Origin: CBDCWT01 sp965223305
GTDB lineage: Bacteria; Planctomycetota; Planctomycetia; Pirellulales; Pirellulaceae
NCBI GenBank assembly: GCA_965223305.1
Contig: CBDCWT010000016.1
Span: 227,022-291,021, forward strand
DNA length: 64,000 bases
Reading direction: 5' to 3'
Part shown: one piece after another, positions 45,977-54,254 of the stretch
Layout of the letters: each line of letters begins with the position of its first letter
How positions within the stretch are numbered: position 1 is the first letter of the stretch
Notes under the pieces: generated by a model
Seen by the model: the letters and a program-made list of their open reading frames with translations, nothing else
Databases searched by the model: none
What the model was told of the DNA's origin: nothing
Program-made: the position numbers and the translations under genes

Positions 45977-47449
45977 CTAGAAACTCGCCCGCACCGGTGA
46001 GACCTCCTTGGTGTAGACTCGAATCACTCCCGCTGAACCGTCCCGAAGTTGCGCGGCACCTGACTCGGTCACGCCGGTTCCTGCCACGTGAACCGTCCGC
46101 AGCTTGGGCATCGTCGCTAGGTCTGCCAAGCAGGCGTCGGTAACTCCTGTGTTGGTCAAGTTGACCAGTGCCAAGTCCGGCAGCGTCGTGAGATGGCCGA
46201 GCGCCGCGTCGGTGACCTGGCAGCCGTACAAGGAAAGCCACTGTAGGCGATCGAGCGCCGACAACCGCTGGAGATCACCGTCAGCGACCGGCACACCCGT
46301 CAGATCAAGAGAGACGATATTTCCCGAGTCGTCTCGCTTCACGGTTGCGACGACCTCTAGAGCAGCGTCCAGTTCTCTCTGCTGTAGACGAGTGAGTAGG
46401 TCAAGCACTCCTCCCAGCGTGCACCTCGATCCGGCGATGGCCAGAGACTTCAGCGAGGTCGCTGTTTTCAGGTGGACCAGACCCTCATCCGTGACTCCGG
46501 TGCCGGCCAGCGAGACACGCTCCAGCAAGGGCATTCTCTGGCAGATTTCGAGCGCACGGTCGGTGATCGGCGTGCCGTCCAAGGAGAGCTCTTGAAGACG
46601 CTCCAAGCGGCTCAGCTTGCGGAACCCGGCGTCGTCGATACGGGTTCCCCTGAGCGAGAGGATCTCGAGGTGGGTGAGTCCTGCCAGCAGGCCAACGCCG
46701 TTCCCGGTGACTTGCGTCCCGTCCAGATAAAGCGCCGTCAGCCCCGTCAGAGATTGTATCTGAGCGACCCCTGGATCGGACAACTGCGGCGTGCTCAGGT
46801 TCAGCACACGCAGATCGGTCAGCTGTGACAGATAGGCGGCTCCGCGGTCGGTGACCATCGTGCCGTCGAGATAGAGGTGCGTCAGCCTCGGGTTTTGGGA
46901 GAGTTGGCCGACACCCACGTCCGAGATCGCCGTTTGGCTGAGCCACAAGCGCTCGAGTCGTCGAAAATGGGCGAGTTGCCGGAGCCCGCGGTCGGTAACA
47001 CCGGTACTGTTGAGTGCCAGCCACTTCAGTTCCGGAAAAGCCTGGAGCTGATCCAGCTCGGCATCGGTAACCCCCGAGCGGGTAACTGGAAGCTGGCCGC
47101 CGGCCCGATCCGAGCGAAATTGCGCGAAGGTCACGTAGAAAACGCGGTGCAGGAAATCCTTGCCGAGCCAATTGGCCAACCAAGGCCAACCAGGATACTC
47201 GTCCTCATTTGCTATGCGTTCCTCTCCGTCTTCCAGGCGGTACTGGTAGTCGTAGTAGACGTTTGCTTCCATCTCACGCAGCGTGTCGATTGCTTGCCGT
47301 TGTGCTTTCGCCTCCTGCTGCCTGCGGACGCACCAACCGGCGAAACGGGCGCCCAAGAAGACGACCAACACACCCAGGACGAGCACCAGCAGCTTCAACC
47401 TTGAAGTCGATTTCGGTGAGGGTTTACGGGGATTCTGGTGTGCAGTCAT
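45977..47449 (-). CDS. Membrane-anchored leucine-rich repeat protein
   Basis: 490 residues. The basic N-terminus is followed by one transmembrane helix (LKLLVLVLGVLVVFLGARF, about 19-38). From about residue 145 there are roughly 13 LRRs of 24 residues with the pattern LPxLxxLxLxxTxVTDxGLxxL, for example LKWLALNSTGVTDRGLRQL and LTHLYLDGTMVTDRGAAYL. This ribonuclease-inhibitor-like cysteine-free LRR type with a VTD motif is abundant in planctomycetes. The repeats would be outside the cytoplasm and serve protein binding; no partner is known. The cytochrome c gene is about 85 bases upstream on the same strand. Confidence 0.85.
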   Translation of the reverse strand: MTAHQNPRKPSPKSTSRLKLLVLVLGVLVVFLGARFAGWCVRRQQEAKAQRQAIDTLREMEANVYYDYQYRLEDGEERIANEDEYPGWPWLANWLGKDFLHRVFYVTFAQFRSDRAGGQLPVTRSGVTDAELDQLQAFPELKWLALNSTGVTDRGLRQLAHFRRLERLWLSQTAISDVGVGQLSQNPRLTHLYLDGTMVTDRGAAYLSQLTDLRVLNLSTPQLSDPGVAQIQSLTGLTALYLDGTQVTGNGVGLLAGLTHLEILSLRGTRIDDAGFRKLSRLERLQELSLDGTPITDRALEICQRMPLLERVSLAGTGVTDEGLVHLKTATSLKSLAIAGSRCTLGGVLDLLTRLQQRELDAALEVVATVKRDDSGNIVSLDLTGVPVADGDLQRLSALDRLQWLSLYGCQVTDAALGHLTTLPDLALVNLTNTGVTDACLADLATMPKLRTVHVAGTGVTESGAAQLRDGSAGVIRVYTKEVSPVRASF

Positions 47450-47535
47450 AGAATGGTTGCTTCGCGCCTAAAACCTGAAGAGACGTGCCGGGGCGCCGGG
47501 TTGACAAACATGTCGATCAAACTCGGCCGTCTGCA

Positions 47536-48045
47536 TCATCTAACCTGCCCAGCAGAGCTGGTGTCGTCAAAGGTCCGAATGTACTGCACCAGTTCCTTCA
47601 TTTGACGGCGGCTGAGCGTCAGCTTCCAGGAAGGCATGTCCTGGTGCAGCTTGGCGGCCGGCCCACCCTCGGAGATCACCCGGAGAAGGTGCTCGTCGGT
47701 GACGCTTCGCTGCCACTCGCTACGTGTCATGTCCTTTGGTTTGGCCTTGAGCGCGGTGACGCGGTGGCCGTTCCCGCTGCCGTCTCCGTGACACTGCGAA
47801 CAATGCAAGCGAAAGAGCCGGTCCGGCGGAAAATCTGAAGTATCAGTTAATCCCTTTTCCTGCGGGCAGCCGGCGCAGCCGACCGCGACAAAGGCCGCCA
47901 CGACGATCAAGCCGCGACAGATCGACGCCCTACAGCGAGCGCCCCGCGATGTCAGTGAGTCTAGCAAAGGAGATTCGAAAACAGACAATCTTGACCGCAT
48001 CGTGGTAAACCCTAGTGCGCTGCGCAAATCTACGTACAAAGCCAT
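47536..48045 (-). CDS. c-type cytochrome, probably a lipoprotein
   Basis: 169 residues. A hydrophobic segment ending in a lipobox-like VAVGC (about residue 57) suggests export and lipid attachment. The single heme motif is CSQCHG (about residues 82-87), with a later Met (HQDMPSW) as the probable axial ligand, typical of class I cytochromes in electron transfer. The exported start may be the in-frame ATG at 48000 rather than 48045, because a 50-residue lead before the signal segment is unusual. The gene lies upstream of the LRR gene. Confidence 0.78.
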   Translation of the reverse strand: MALYVDLRSALGFTTMRSRLSVFESPLLDSLTSRGARCRASICRGLIVVAAFVAVGCAGCPQEKGLTDTSDFPPDRLFRLHCSQCHGDGSGNGHRVTALKAKPKDMTRSEWQRSVTDEHLLRVISEGGPAAKLHQDMPSWKLTLSRRQMKELVQYIRTFDDTSSAGQVR

Positions 48046-48141
48046 ACACTAGAACTGGCTCTTGGAGCGCCCTGCGCTGGTGACTCCCAGTTGTTCACGA
48101 GCGGTCTCGTTGCGACGGTTTTCATGAATATCCGGTGCTAA

Positions 48142-48315
48142 CCCGAATTATTCATGAGCGATCTGCTGCGAGGTCGTAAGTCCATCCGTGGCTTCGTCAT
48201 GCTTCACAATTCTCCCTCGACGTATTGCTTCAATACGCCTGCGGAAGAATTGCTCGCCTTCCTTGCCACGAACGTACTTACAACCTCTCGCCACGATCTT
48301 CATGAATAATCCGGG
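48142..48315 (+). mobile_element. MITE-like element, family A, copy 4
   Basis: Same orientation as copy 1 and almost identical to it. It is flanked by CTAA direct repeats (48138-48141 and 48316-48319). Just to its left, TTCATGAATATCCGGTG (about 48121-48137) looks like the end of an older related element. Confidence 0.85.
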
Positions 48316-48319
48316 CTAA

Positions 48320-48655
48320 GGACCAATCGTTGGATTGTACTCCGAGCGCTCTCGCCCGGCACACCCCCGTCGTGGCCTGCTGAATGCCCCGGTCGACCTG
48401 GCGGGCGACTGATCGCCCGAGCGGATACCAATCATCTGGGAGGGCGACGCTCCTGCGGAGCCGCTTTCTTCGCTAGGCGCAACAAGACAGATCCGTGGGC
48501 CCCCGCCCGGACCCGTTCCTTGTCAGTACACCCCGATCTTGTATTCGGTGGTCGCTGACGAGGCAGCCCGCGCAACGGGCCACTCAAGTCAGGACTTGGG
48601 TTACGATGTACTACTCTGTTTTCACAAACTCCGTTTTTTTCTACTGAGGTCCTCG
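48320..48655. other. Gap before the FG-GAP gene
   Basis: 335 bases with a GGGAGGGCGACGCTCCTGC motif (about 48438) that also occurs near 2010 and 8761. No gene or clear promoter is seen. Confidence 0.4.
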
Positions 48656-49975
48656 ATGCTGCAGAGTCCCCGAAGCTGGTGGTTCGCAACGCTGACGATC
48701 CTGGCAGCGATTATCCTCGCCGGCGCGTTCGCTGTAATAAAACTACGTGAAACGGCTGAGAACGGATCGTCCGAGGCGCTGTTGCCCAAGGGCGAGAAGA
48801 TCGACTTTCTTGTGCCACAACCGATTGGCGCACCGTTCGAGACGCCTCCCAAAATCTCGAATATCCAGCTGGTGGATCTAGATCGGGACAGCTTGATGGA
48901 CGTGATCGTCTGTGATTGCGAGTCCAACTTAGTGTCGTGGATACGCCAGGCGCCGTCGGGCGTCTTTACGGAAGAGGTACTGGCCGATCAGGTCGCGGCA
49001 CCTGCCCACGTCCAGGCGTTGGACTTCGACGGCGACGGAGATATCGATTTATTAGTTGCTGTGCTGGGTGTACTGTTTCCTAGCAACGATCCGCTGGGCT
49101 CGGTATTGGTGTTGGAAAACGACGGCAAACAGGCTTTCAAAAGGCATGTGATCGTGGACCAGGTCGCCCGTGTTTCAGACGTGCGCGCAGCGGATTTGGA
49201 CGGCGACGGCGATAACGATCTGGCGGTGGCTCAGTTTGGCTATGACGACGGAGAGACTCGCTGGATCGAGAATCTGGGTAACTGGAACTTCACCAGCCAC
49301 ATCCTGCAGAGCGTTTCCGGCGGAATACACTGTGAAATTGCGGACATGAATCAAGACGGGAAGCTGGATCTGGCCTTGCTGGTAAGTCAGGAGTGGGAGG
49401 AGATCTACGTTTTTGTCGGCGATGGCAAGGGAAATTTTCGAGAGCAACGAGTGCACTCAGCCGGGAACGCAGACTTTGGTTCAAGCGGGCTGTGGGCGCA
49501 CGACTTTGACCAGGACGGCGATCAAGATCTGCTCTACTCGAACGGCGATGCGTTCGACTACCTGCCGCCTCATCCCTGGCCATGGCACGGCGTCCAGTGG
49601 CTGGAGAATACCGGCGACTTGCAATTTGAGGCCCACCGAATCGCCGCATTTGGGGGAGCCGTAGGCGTTCACCCGGCAGATGTCGATCACGACGGCGATC
49701 TCGATCTCTATGCGGTCAGCGCTTTCAACTCCTGGGAGCATCCGGCCTCGCAGAGCCTGATTTGGCTGGAAAACACCGGCGGCATGCAGTTCTTGCGGCA
49801 CGACATCACGAACACACCCACTCACATCCAGGCGATCGACGTGGGGGATTTGGACGGTGACGGCGAGGAGGATCTGGTCACCGGCGGCATGCATGTCTCG
49901 GTGCCGTTTGATCGCGTGGAGCGAATCGTCCTTTGGAAAAACCAATGGCCTCAACGGCAGTTAGCAAACAATTGA
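48656..49975 (+). CDS. Membrane-anchored FG-GAP/VCBS repeat protein
   Basis: 439 residues from ATG 48656 with GAGG upstream. One N-terminal hydrophobic helix (WWFATLTILAAIILAGAFAVI) acts as anchor or signal. About seven beta-propeller blades follow, each with a Ca-binding-like loop DxDxDGDxDL: DFDGDGDIDLLV, DLDGDGDNDLAVA, MNQDGKLDLALL, DFDQDGDQDLLYS, DVDHDGDLDLYA and DLDGDGEEDLVTG. It probably forms an extracytoplasmic seven-bladed propeller like integrin alpha FG-GAP domains. These are common in planctomycetes; the ligand is unknown. It is followed by the thioredoxin gene after 160 bases. Confidence 0.88.
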   Translation: MLQSPRSWWFATLTILAAIILAGAFAVIKLRETAENGSSEALLPKGEKIDFLVPQPIGAPFETPPKISNIQLVDLDRDSLMDVIVCDCESNLVSWIRQAPSGVFTEEVLADQVAAPAHVQALDFDGDGDIDLLVAVLGVLFPSNDPLGSVLVLENDGKQAFKRHVIVDQVARVSDVRAADLDGDGDNDLAVAQFGYDDGETRWIENLGNWNFTSHILQSVSGGIHCEIADMNQDGKLDLALLVSQEWEEIYVFVGDGKGNFREQRVHSAGNADFGSSGLWAHDFDQDGDQDLLYSNGDAFDYLPPHPWPWHGVQWLENTGDLQFEAHRIAAFGGAVGVHPADVDHDGDLDLYAVSAFNSWEHPASQSLIWLENTGGMQFLRHDITNTPTHIQAIDVGDLDGDGEEDLVTGGMHVSVPFDRVERIVLWKNQWPQRQLANN

Positions 49976-50137
49976 TCGGTCTGCGTTCATTGACACCGTC
50001 TGGACCAGATCGATAGAATTCCGAGTTCGGTCCGGCTGGCGGGCCTAATGAAGGTTCCTGCCGGGGGATTCTCGATTGAGAGCGACCTCGCCGGGCTCGG
50101 TTTAGGCACTCAATACACAACACGGAGCATGCGTACT

Positions 50138-50470
50138 ATGGCGGGCGAAAACGTCCACGAGTTCACCGACTCGAATTTTTCCAGCGAGGTTCTCCAGTCA
50201 GCGGAGCCAGTGCTTGTCGATTTCTGGGCACCCTGGTGCGGTCCATGCCGGCAAATCGCACCCATGATCGATGAGCTCGCCGGAGAAAACGCCGGCTCGA
50301 TCAAGATCGGCAAGATCAACATCGACGACAATCCGTCATCCCCTCAGCAGTACGGGGTCAGCAGCATCCCAACCTTAATGCTCTTCAAAGGCGGTGAGGT
50401 TGCCGAGCGATTCGTGGGGGTTCAGCCGAAGACACGACTTCAAGAAGCGCTCGACGCAGCCAAGGTCTGA
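50138..50470 (+). CDS. trxA: Thioredoxin
   Basis: 110 residues from ATG 50138 (GGAG upstream; the alternative ATG 50129 lies too close to the SD). The active site is WAPWCGPC (Cys 34 and 37), followed by the conserved cis-Pro segment GVSSIPTLMLFKGGE and GVQPKTRL. It is a cytoplasmic disulfide reductase of standard length. Confidence 0.96.
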   Translation: MAGENVHEFTDSNFSSEVLQSAEPVLVDFWAPWCGPCRQIAPMIDELAGENAGSIKIGKINIDDNPSSPQQYGVSSIPTLMLFKGGEVAERFVGVQPKTRLQEALDAAKV

Positions 50471-50473
50471 GCG

Positions 50474-50613
50474 TTGAAGTTGCGGTTTTGGCTCAATTGG
50501 AACCCGAAGCGTAAGCGAGGGACACGCTAACACCCCTCGCTGACGCTTCGGGTTCCGAAAAGCCTGGCAAATTTATCACCCTCAGCCCGCCGGACAGCGA
50601 AGCGCCACTTCAA
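50474..50613 (+). repeat. Palindromic element, family C, copy 2
   Basis: Its outer arms TTGAAGTTGCGG and CCACTTCAA enclose the stem GGAACCCGAAGCGTAAGCGAGG (50499-50520, in overlapping halves) with CCTCGCTGACGCTTCGGGTTCC (50535-50556). It lies between the convergent trxA and ptsI genes and could serve as a two-way terminator. Confidence 0.6.
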
Positions 50614-50656
50614 AGGTTCTTGAGCAAGGAAGTCGGGCTGGCTCGTCGCCGCCGTC

Positions 50657-52420
50657 TCACGAGGTCTCCAGCAACTGGAGTTTCGGGGAGATTTCGGAGA
50701 GCTTTTCTGCCATATAACGGGCAACTTGGCTGGTCGTCGGCATGCGCATGGCGTGGGCGAGGATGGTCCTGGATTCCTCGACCGTCAGGTGCCGGGCTAG
50801 TTCCTTGATCGAGGGTACAAAAGCCGGGCTCATGCTGAAGCTGCGCAGCCCCATACCGAACAGCAACATGAAGCTCTTCGTCTGACCGGCCATTTCACCG
50901 CAGAGCGTCACGGGAGTTCTCTCCTTGGCGCACGTCTTGATCACGGTGTCCAAGACCCGCAGCACTGCGGGAGCCAGCGGTTGGCAGAGATGGCTGACCT
51001 TCGGATTGTCCCGATCGGCGGCCATCAGGTACTGGACGAGGTCGTTGGAACCGATCGACACAAAGTCGACCAGCGGCAACATCATGTCGATGGCAACGGC
51101 TGCCGCAGGAACTTCCAACATCATGCCCAAGGGCACTTGAGCGAACGGTTTGCCCTCGTCGTGCAGGCTGCGGCAGATGCGGCGCGTGAGGCGTCGCAGT
51201 CGGCGAATCTCATCCACAGTGGTGATCATGGGGAACAGCAGCCGCACGCTGCCACCCAGCTGTGCGGCCTCCGCGGCGGCCCGCATGATGGCTCGTACTT
51301 GCGTGGCGAAAAACTCGGGGTGTTCGAATGAGAGGCGGATACTGCGCCAACCCAGAAACGGATTGGCTTCCTGGTGCCGGTGCCCCAAATAGGGAACCGT
51401 CTTGTCGCCTCCGATGTCGAGGGTGCGGATGGTGACCTGGTGGCCGGGACTGGTGTGAATGATCTCGCGGTAGGCCTCGAGTTGTTCGTCCTCATCGGGG
51501 ATCGAGGGATGGGTCAGGTAGAGGTACTCGGTGCGAAACAGCCCCACACCGGCCGCACCCATGGCCTGGGCGGCCCGGGCGTCCGAGACGCCGTTGATGT
51601 TGGCGAGCAACTCGAGTTCCACGCCGTCAGCGGTCCGCGCGGGTTGGTCGCGGTTTTCAGCCAGCCGATCTTTGAGGTGGAAAAACTCGCGTTCTAGTTT
51701 GCGAAACGCCGCCAGGCTCTCGGTGTCCGGTTTGACAATCACATGGCCATCCCGGCCATCCACGATGATCTGGTCTCCCGTCTCCACCTGCCGCAGGATC
51801 CCCCGGACCCCTGACACTGCAGGGATACCACGGCTGCGGGCGATAATTGCCGCGTGGCTCGTCTGGCTACCCGCCTGGGTCACGAAGCCTCTCACATCGA
51901 CATTACCCAAAGCCACCGCCTGGGAAGGCAGCAGCTCGTCGGCAACCACGATCAGCGGGCCGGTCAGCGCGTGAGAGTCCGGTTTCAGAACGTCGGTCAA
52001 GTGAGCGCTGATTCGCTCGATGACGTCACGCACGTCGTTGACGCGCTCCTTCAGGTAGGCATCGCGAGTACGCGCGAAGAGCGAGTTGTAGTGATTCAGC
52101 AAACGGTGCAGGGCAGCCGACGCGGAGAGGCGATCCGTGACGATCCAGCCCCGCATTTTTTCGGTGAAGTCGGCGTCGCGGAGGATCGCCTCGTGCACGG
52201 CGAAAATCGCCGACTCGTCACGACCGACCTGAGTTTCAACTTTGTTCTGGAGTGCTTTGAGATCGACCACCGCTTTCTCGCGGGCCGATTCGTAGGCCGC
52301 TAGCTCCGCGGTCACCTCGCTGCTTTCCAAACGCTGGGTGTCAGGATCCACGAAGATCTCGTGAATACAGTAAGCGGTCCCGACGGCGATCCCTGGGGAA
52401 ACTGCGATTCCCTTGCGCAT
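50657..52420 (-). CDS. ptsI: PTS enzyme I (phosphoenolpyruvate-protein phosphotransferase)
   Basis: 587 residues from ATG 52420, near the usual ~575; the frame is open further upstream, but the family start (RKGIAVSPGIAVGTAY) is here. The HPr-binding helical domain is followed by the phosphohistidine site TQAGSQTSHAAIIARSRGIPAV, the PEP-binding barrel with GVGLFRTEYLYL, FLGWRSIRLS, LLFPMITTVDEIRRLR, MLEVPAAAVAID, FVSIGSNDLVQYLMA and LCGEMAGQ. It transfers phosphate from PEP to HPr. No HPr or EII gene is nearby, so it may serve a regulatory PTS. There is no SD before ATG 52420. Confidence 0.95.
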   Translation of the reverse strand: MRKGIAVSPGIAVGTAYCIHEIFVDPDTQRLESSEVTAELAAYESAREKAVVDLKALQNKVETQVGRDESAIFAVHEAILRDADFTEKMRGWIVTDRLSASAALHRLLNHYNSLFARTRDAYLKERVNDVRDVIERISAHLTDVLKPDSHALTGPLIVVADELLPSQAVALGNVDVRGFVTQAGSQTSHAAIIARSRGIPAVSGVRGILRQVETGDQIIVDGRDGHVIVKPDTESLAAFRKLEREFFHLKDRLAENRDQPARTADGVELELLANINGVSDARAAQAMGAAGVGLFRTEYLYLTHPSIPDEDEQLEAYREIIHTSPGHQVTIRTLDIGGDKTVPYLGHRHQEANPFLGWRSIRLSFEHPEFFATQVRAIMRAAAEAAQLGGSVRLLFPMITTVDEIRRLRRLTRRICRSLHDEGKPFAQVPLGMMLEVPAAAVAIDMMLPLVDFVSIGSNDLVQYLMAADRDNPKVSHLCQPLAPAVLRVLDTVIKTCAKERTPVTLCGEMAGQTKSFMLLFGMGLRSFSMSPAFVPSIKELARHLTVEESRTILAHAMRMPTTSQVARYMAEKLSEISPKLQLLETS

Positions 52421-52690
52421 GGAGGAAAATGTAGCAACCGTTCGCCGGGTTGACAATTTGCGGAAGGTTGCTGTGCGGTCTGCGCGGCCAGCGGAGCCGG
52501 CGGATCGACCATCGTGTGGTTGTCGGCTCCTAGCAACCGGGCTACAATCGCAAGTTTGACTAACGCGTGTCCCAAGCACCGTTAAGCCTAAGCCCAACCA
52601 GCTCCAGTTTTCTTTTGGCGAGTCTCTACTTGCTGTCCATTGGCTACTCTTTCCACAGACTCGAGCGGAAACTTGACGCAGCCACAATCG

Positions 52691-53185
52691 ATGATGCGAC
52701 TACGCATGCTCGACCGGATTGTCTCGCTCGAGCCGGGAGCGCGGATCAGTGCGGAGAAACTTCTGCGCAGGGACGAGGAGTACCTGAAAGACCATTTTCC
52801 GCATTTTCCCGTGATGCCCGGCGTGCTGATGTTGGAGGCGTTGTTTCAAGCCGCGATGTGGCTGGTGCGCGTGACGGAGGATTTCGAGCACTCGATCGTT
52901 TGGCTCAAGGAAGTCAGAAATATCAAGTACGCCGGCTTCGTGGAGCCGGGCCAAGTGCTGCGAGTTTCAGGGGAGCTGAGCAAGTTCGAGGACAACATCG
53001 CTGTGGTCAAGTGTCACGGCTGTGTCGAGGACACGGTGGTGGTCAGCGGCCGCCTGTTCCTGCAGCTGCACAACATGGGCGATCAAAGCGACTCCGAAAG
53101 GCCGCGAGATTGGTTTACCGTCAACCAGCTGCGAACGGAGTTCGAGGGGCTCTGTGACGTCGACGCTCTGTCTGCGCCTACCTGA
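52691..53185 (+). CDS. FabZ-like hotdog dehydratase (acyl-ACP)
   Basis: 164 residues from ATG 52691; the frame is open to a TTG at 52640. The single hotdog fold has the FabZ active site DHFPHFPVMPGVLMLEALFQAA with both the His and the Glu. The C-terminus extends about 20 residues beyond normal FabZ. It should dehydrate 3-hydroxyacyl-ACP. It opens a plus-strand module with an unusual ACP, a second hotdog protein and a KAS II, and is divergent from ptsI (about 270 bases). It is unlikely to be the housekeeping FabZ, since no other FAS II genes (fabD, fabG, fabH) are present. Confidence 0.85.
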   Translation: MMRLRMLDRIVSLEPGARISAEKLLRRDEEYLKDHFPHFPVMPGVLMLEALFQAAMWLVRVTEDFEHSIVWLKEVRNIKYAGFVEPGQVLRVSGELSKFEDNIAVVKCHGCVEDTVVVSGRLFLQLHNMGDQSDSERPRDWFTVNQLRTEFEGLCDVDALSAPT

Positions 53186-53254
53186 ACCCGCACTCAAATC
53201 ATCCTACCTCGTCGCTAATCCTCACTACGTAGTATTTATCGGAGACAAGACGAA

Positions 53255-53647
53255 ATGCCCACGAAAGAAGAGGTTTTCGAGAAGGTCAAAGCGGCGTTGG
53301 TCGACGCTTTAGGCGTGGATGACGACGAGGTCGCTCCCGAAGCAACCATGGTTGGTGACCTGGGCGCCGAATCCATTGACTTTCTTGATATCGTCTTTCG
53401 TCTCGAGAAGTCGTTTGAGATCGAGATCCCCAGATCGGAGCTGTTCCCGGAGGACATTCTGACCAACGCCGAATATGTGCAGGACGGCAAGGTGACCGAG
53501 GCGGGCGTGGCGGAACTCAAGAAGCGGATGCCTTTCGCGGATCTGACGAAGTTTGAGGCAAATCCAGCCGTACAGGACTTCGGAAATCTACTCACCGTGA
53601 ACGACCTCTGCCGGTACGTGGAAAGCAAAGTCGGGGCAGAGAGTTGA
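53255..53647 (+). CDS. Long acyl carrier protein (AcpXL-like)
   Basis: 130 residues, about 50 longer than a standard ACP. The phosphopantetheine Ser is about residue 40 in VGDLGAESIDFLDIVFRLEKSF. The SxDFLDIVF wording and the segment after helix III (IPRSELFPED ... QDGKVTEAG ... NLLTVNDLCRYVESK) resemble AcpXL, the carrier for very-long-chain hydroxy fatty acids of rhizobial lipid A. An insert of about 30 residues (AELKKRMPFADLTKFEANPA) precedes the last helix. It lies between the two hotdog genes and most likely carries their substrate. Confidence 0.88.
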   Translation: MPTKEEVFEKVKAALVDALGVDDDEVAPEATMVGDLGAESIDFLDIVFRLEKSFEIEIPRSELFPEDILTNAEYVQDGKVTEAGVAELKKRMPFADLTKFEANPAVQDFGNLLTVNDLCRYVESKVGAES

Positions 53648-53696
53648 TGCACTGGGACTGGTTGCCCCTCTTACTTGAGCGCGCGAGTTGGATCGA

Positions 53697-54248
53697 ATGC
53701 GGTGGTTCTGGATCGATCGTTTCATTGAATTCGAACGGTGCCGCCGTGCGGTTGCCGTAAAGAACGTCAGCTTGGTCGAAGAGCAGATGGACGGCTATCT
53801 GCCCGGCATGGCCTATATGCCACCCAGCCTGATCATTGAAGGGCTTGCACAAGCGGGTGGATTGTTGGTCGGCGACTGCGGTCAATTTCGAGAGAAGATC
53901 GTGCTGGCAAAAGTTGCTCGCGCTGAGTTTCATTTTCTCGTTTCCGCCGGTGAGACGCTTCACTACACCGTGGAAATCGACGACATCCGTCCCGACGGAG
54001 CCATCTGTCAGGGCACCAGTCATCTACAGAATCGGCTCCAAGCACGCATGGAGTTGGTCTTTGCGATTCTCGATGACCGATTCTCCGACGACTTCTTCGC
54101 ACCCGATTACTTAATACGCTGGCTGCGCTTGCTCCGGCTTTATGAAGTTGGCCGCGACGAGGACGGAAATCCGCTGGCCATCCCGCCCCACCTCCTCGAA
54201 GCCGAATGCCAGGTCGCTGGATCGAACAACTCCACCGGACGAGGATAA
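53697..54248 (+). CDS. FabZ-like hotdog protein lacking the catalytic His
   Basis: 183 residues from ATG 53697. It has a hotdog fold with the central helix PPSLIIEGLAQAGGLLVGD. The Glu of the FabZ pair is kept (IEGLAQ), but the His expected in GHFPG is replaced: here the stretch reads DGYLPGMAYMPP. It may therefore be a non-dehydratase, a partner of the first FabZ, or use another residue. A C-terminal helix-rich extension (IRWLRLLRLYEVGRDEDGNP) is extra. It ends 6 bases before the KAS gene and is likely translationally linked. Confidence 0.8.
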   Translation: MRWFWIDRFIEFERCRRAVAVKNVSLVEEQMDGYLPGMAYMPPSLIIEGLAQAGGLLVGDCGQFREKIVLAKVARAEFHFLVSAGETLHYTVEIDDIRPDGAICQGTSHLQNRLQARMELVFAILDDRFSDDFFAPDYLIRWLRLLRLYEVGRDEDGNPLAIPPHLLEAECQVAGSNNSTGRG

Positions 54249-54254
54249 TCGGTC

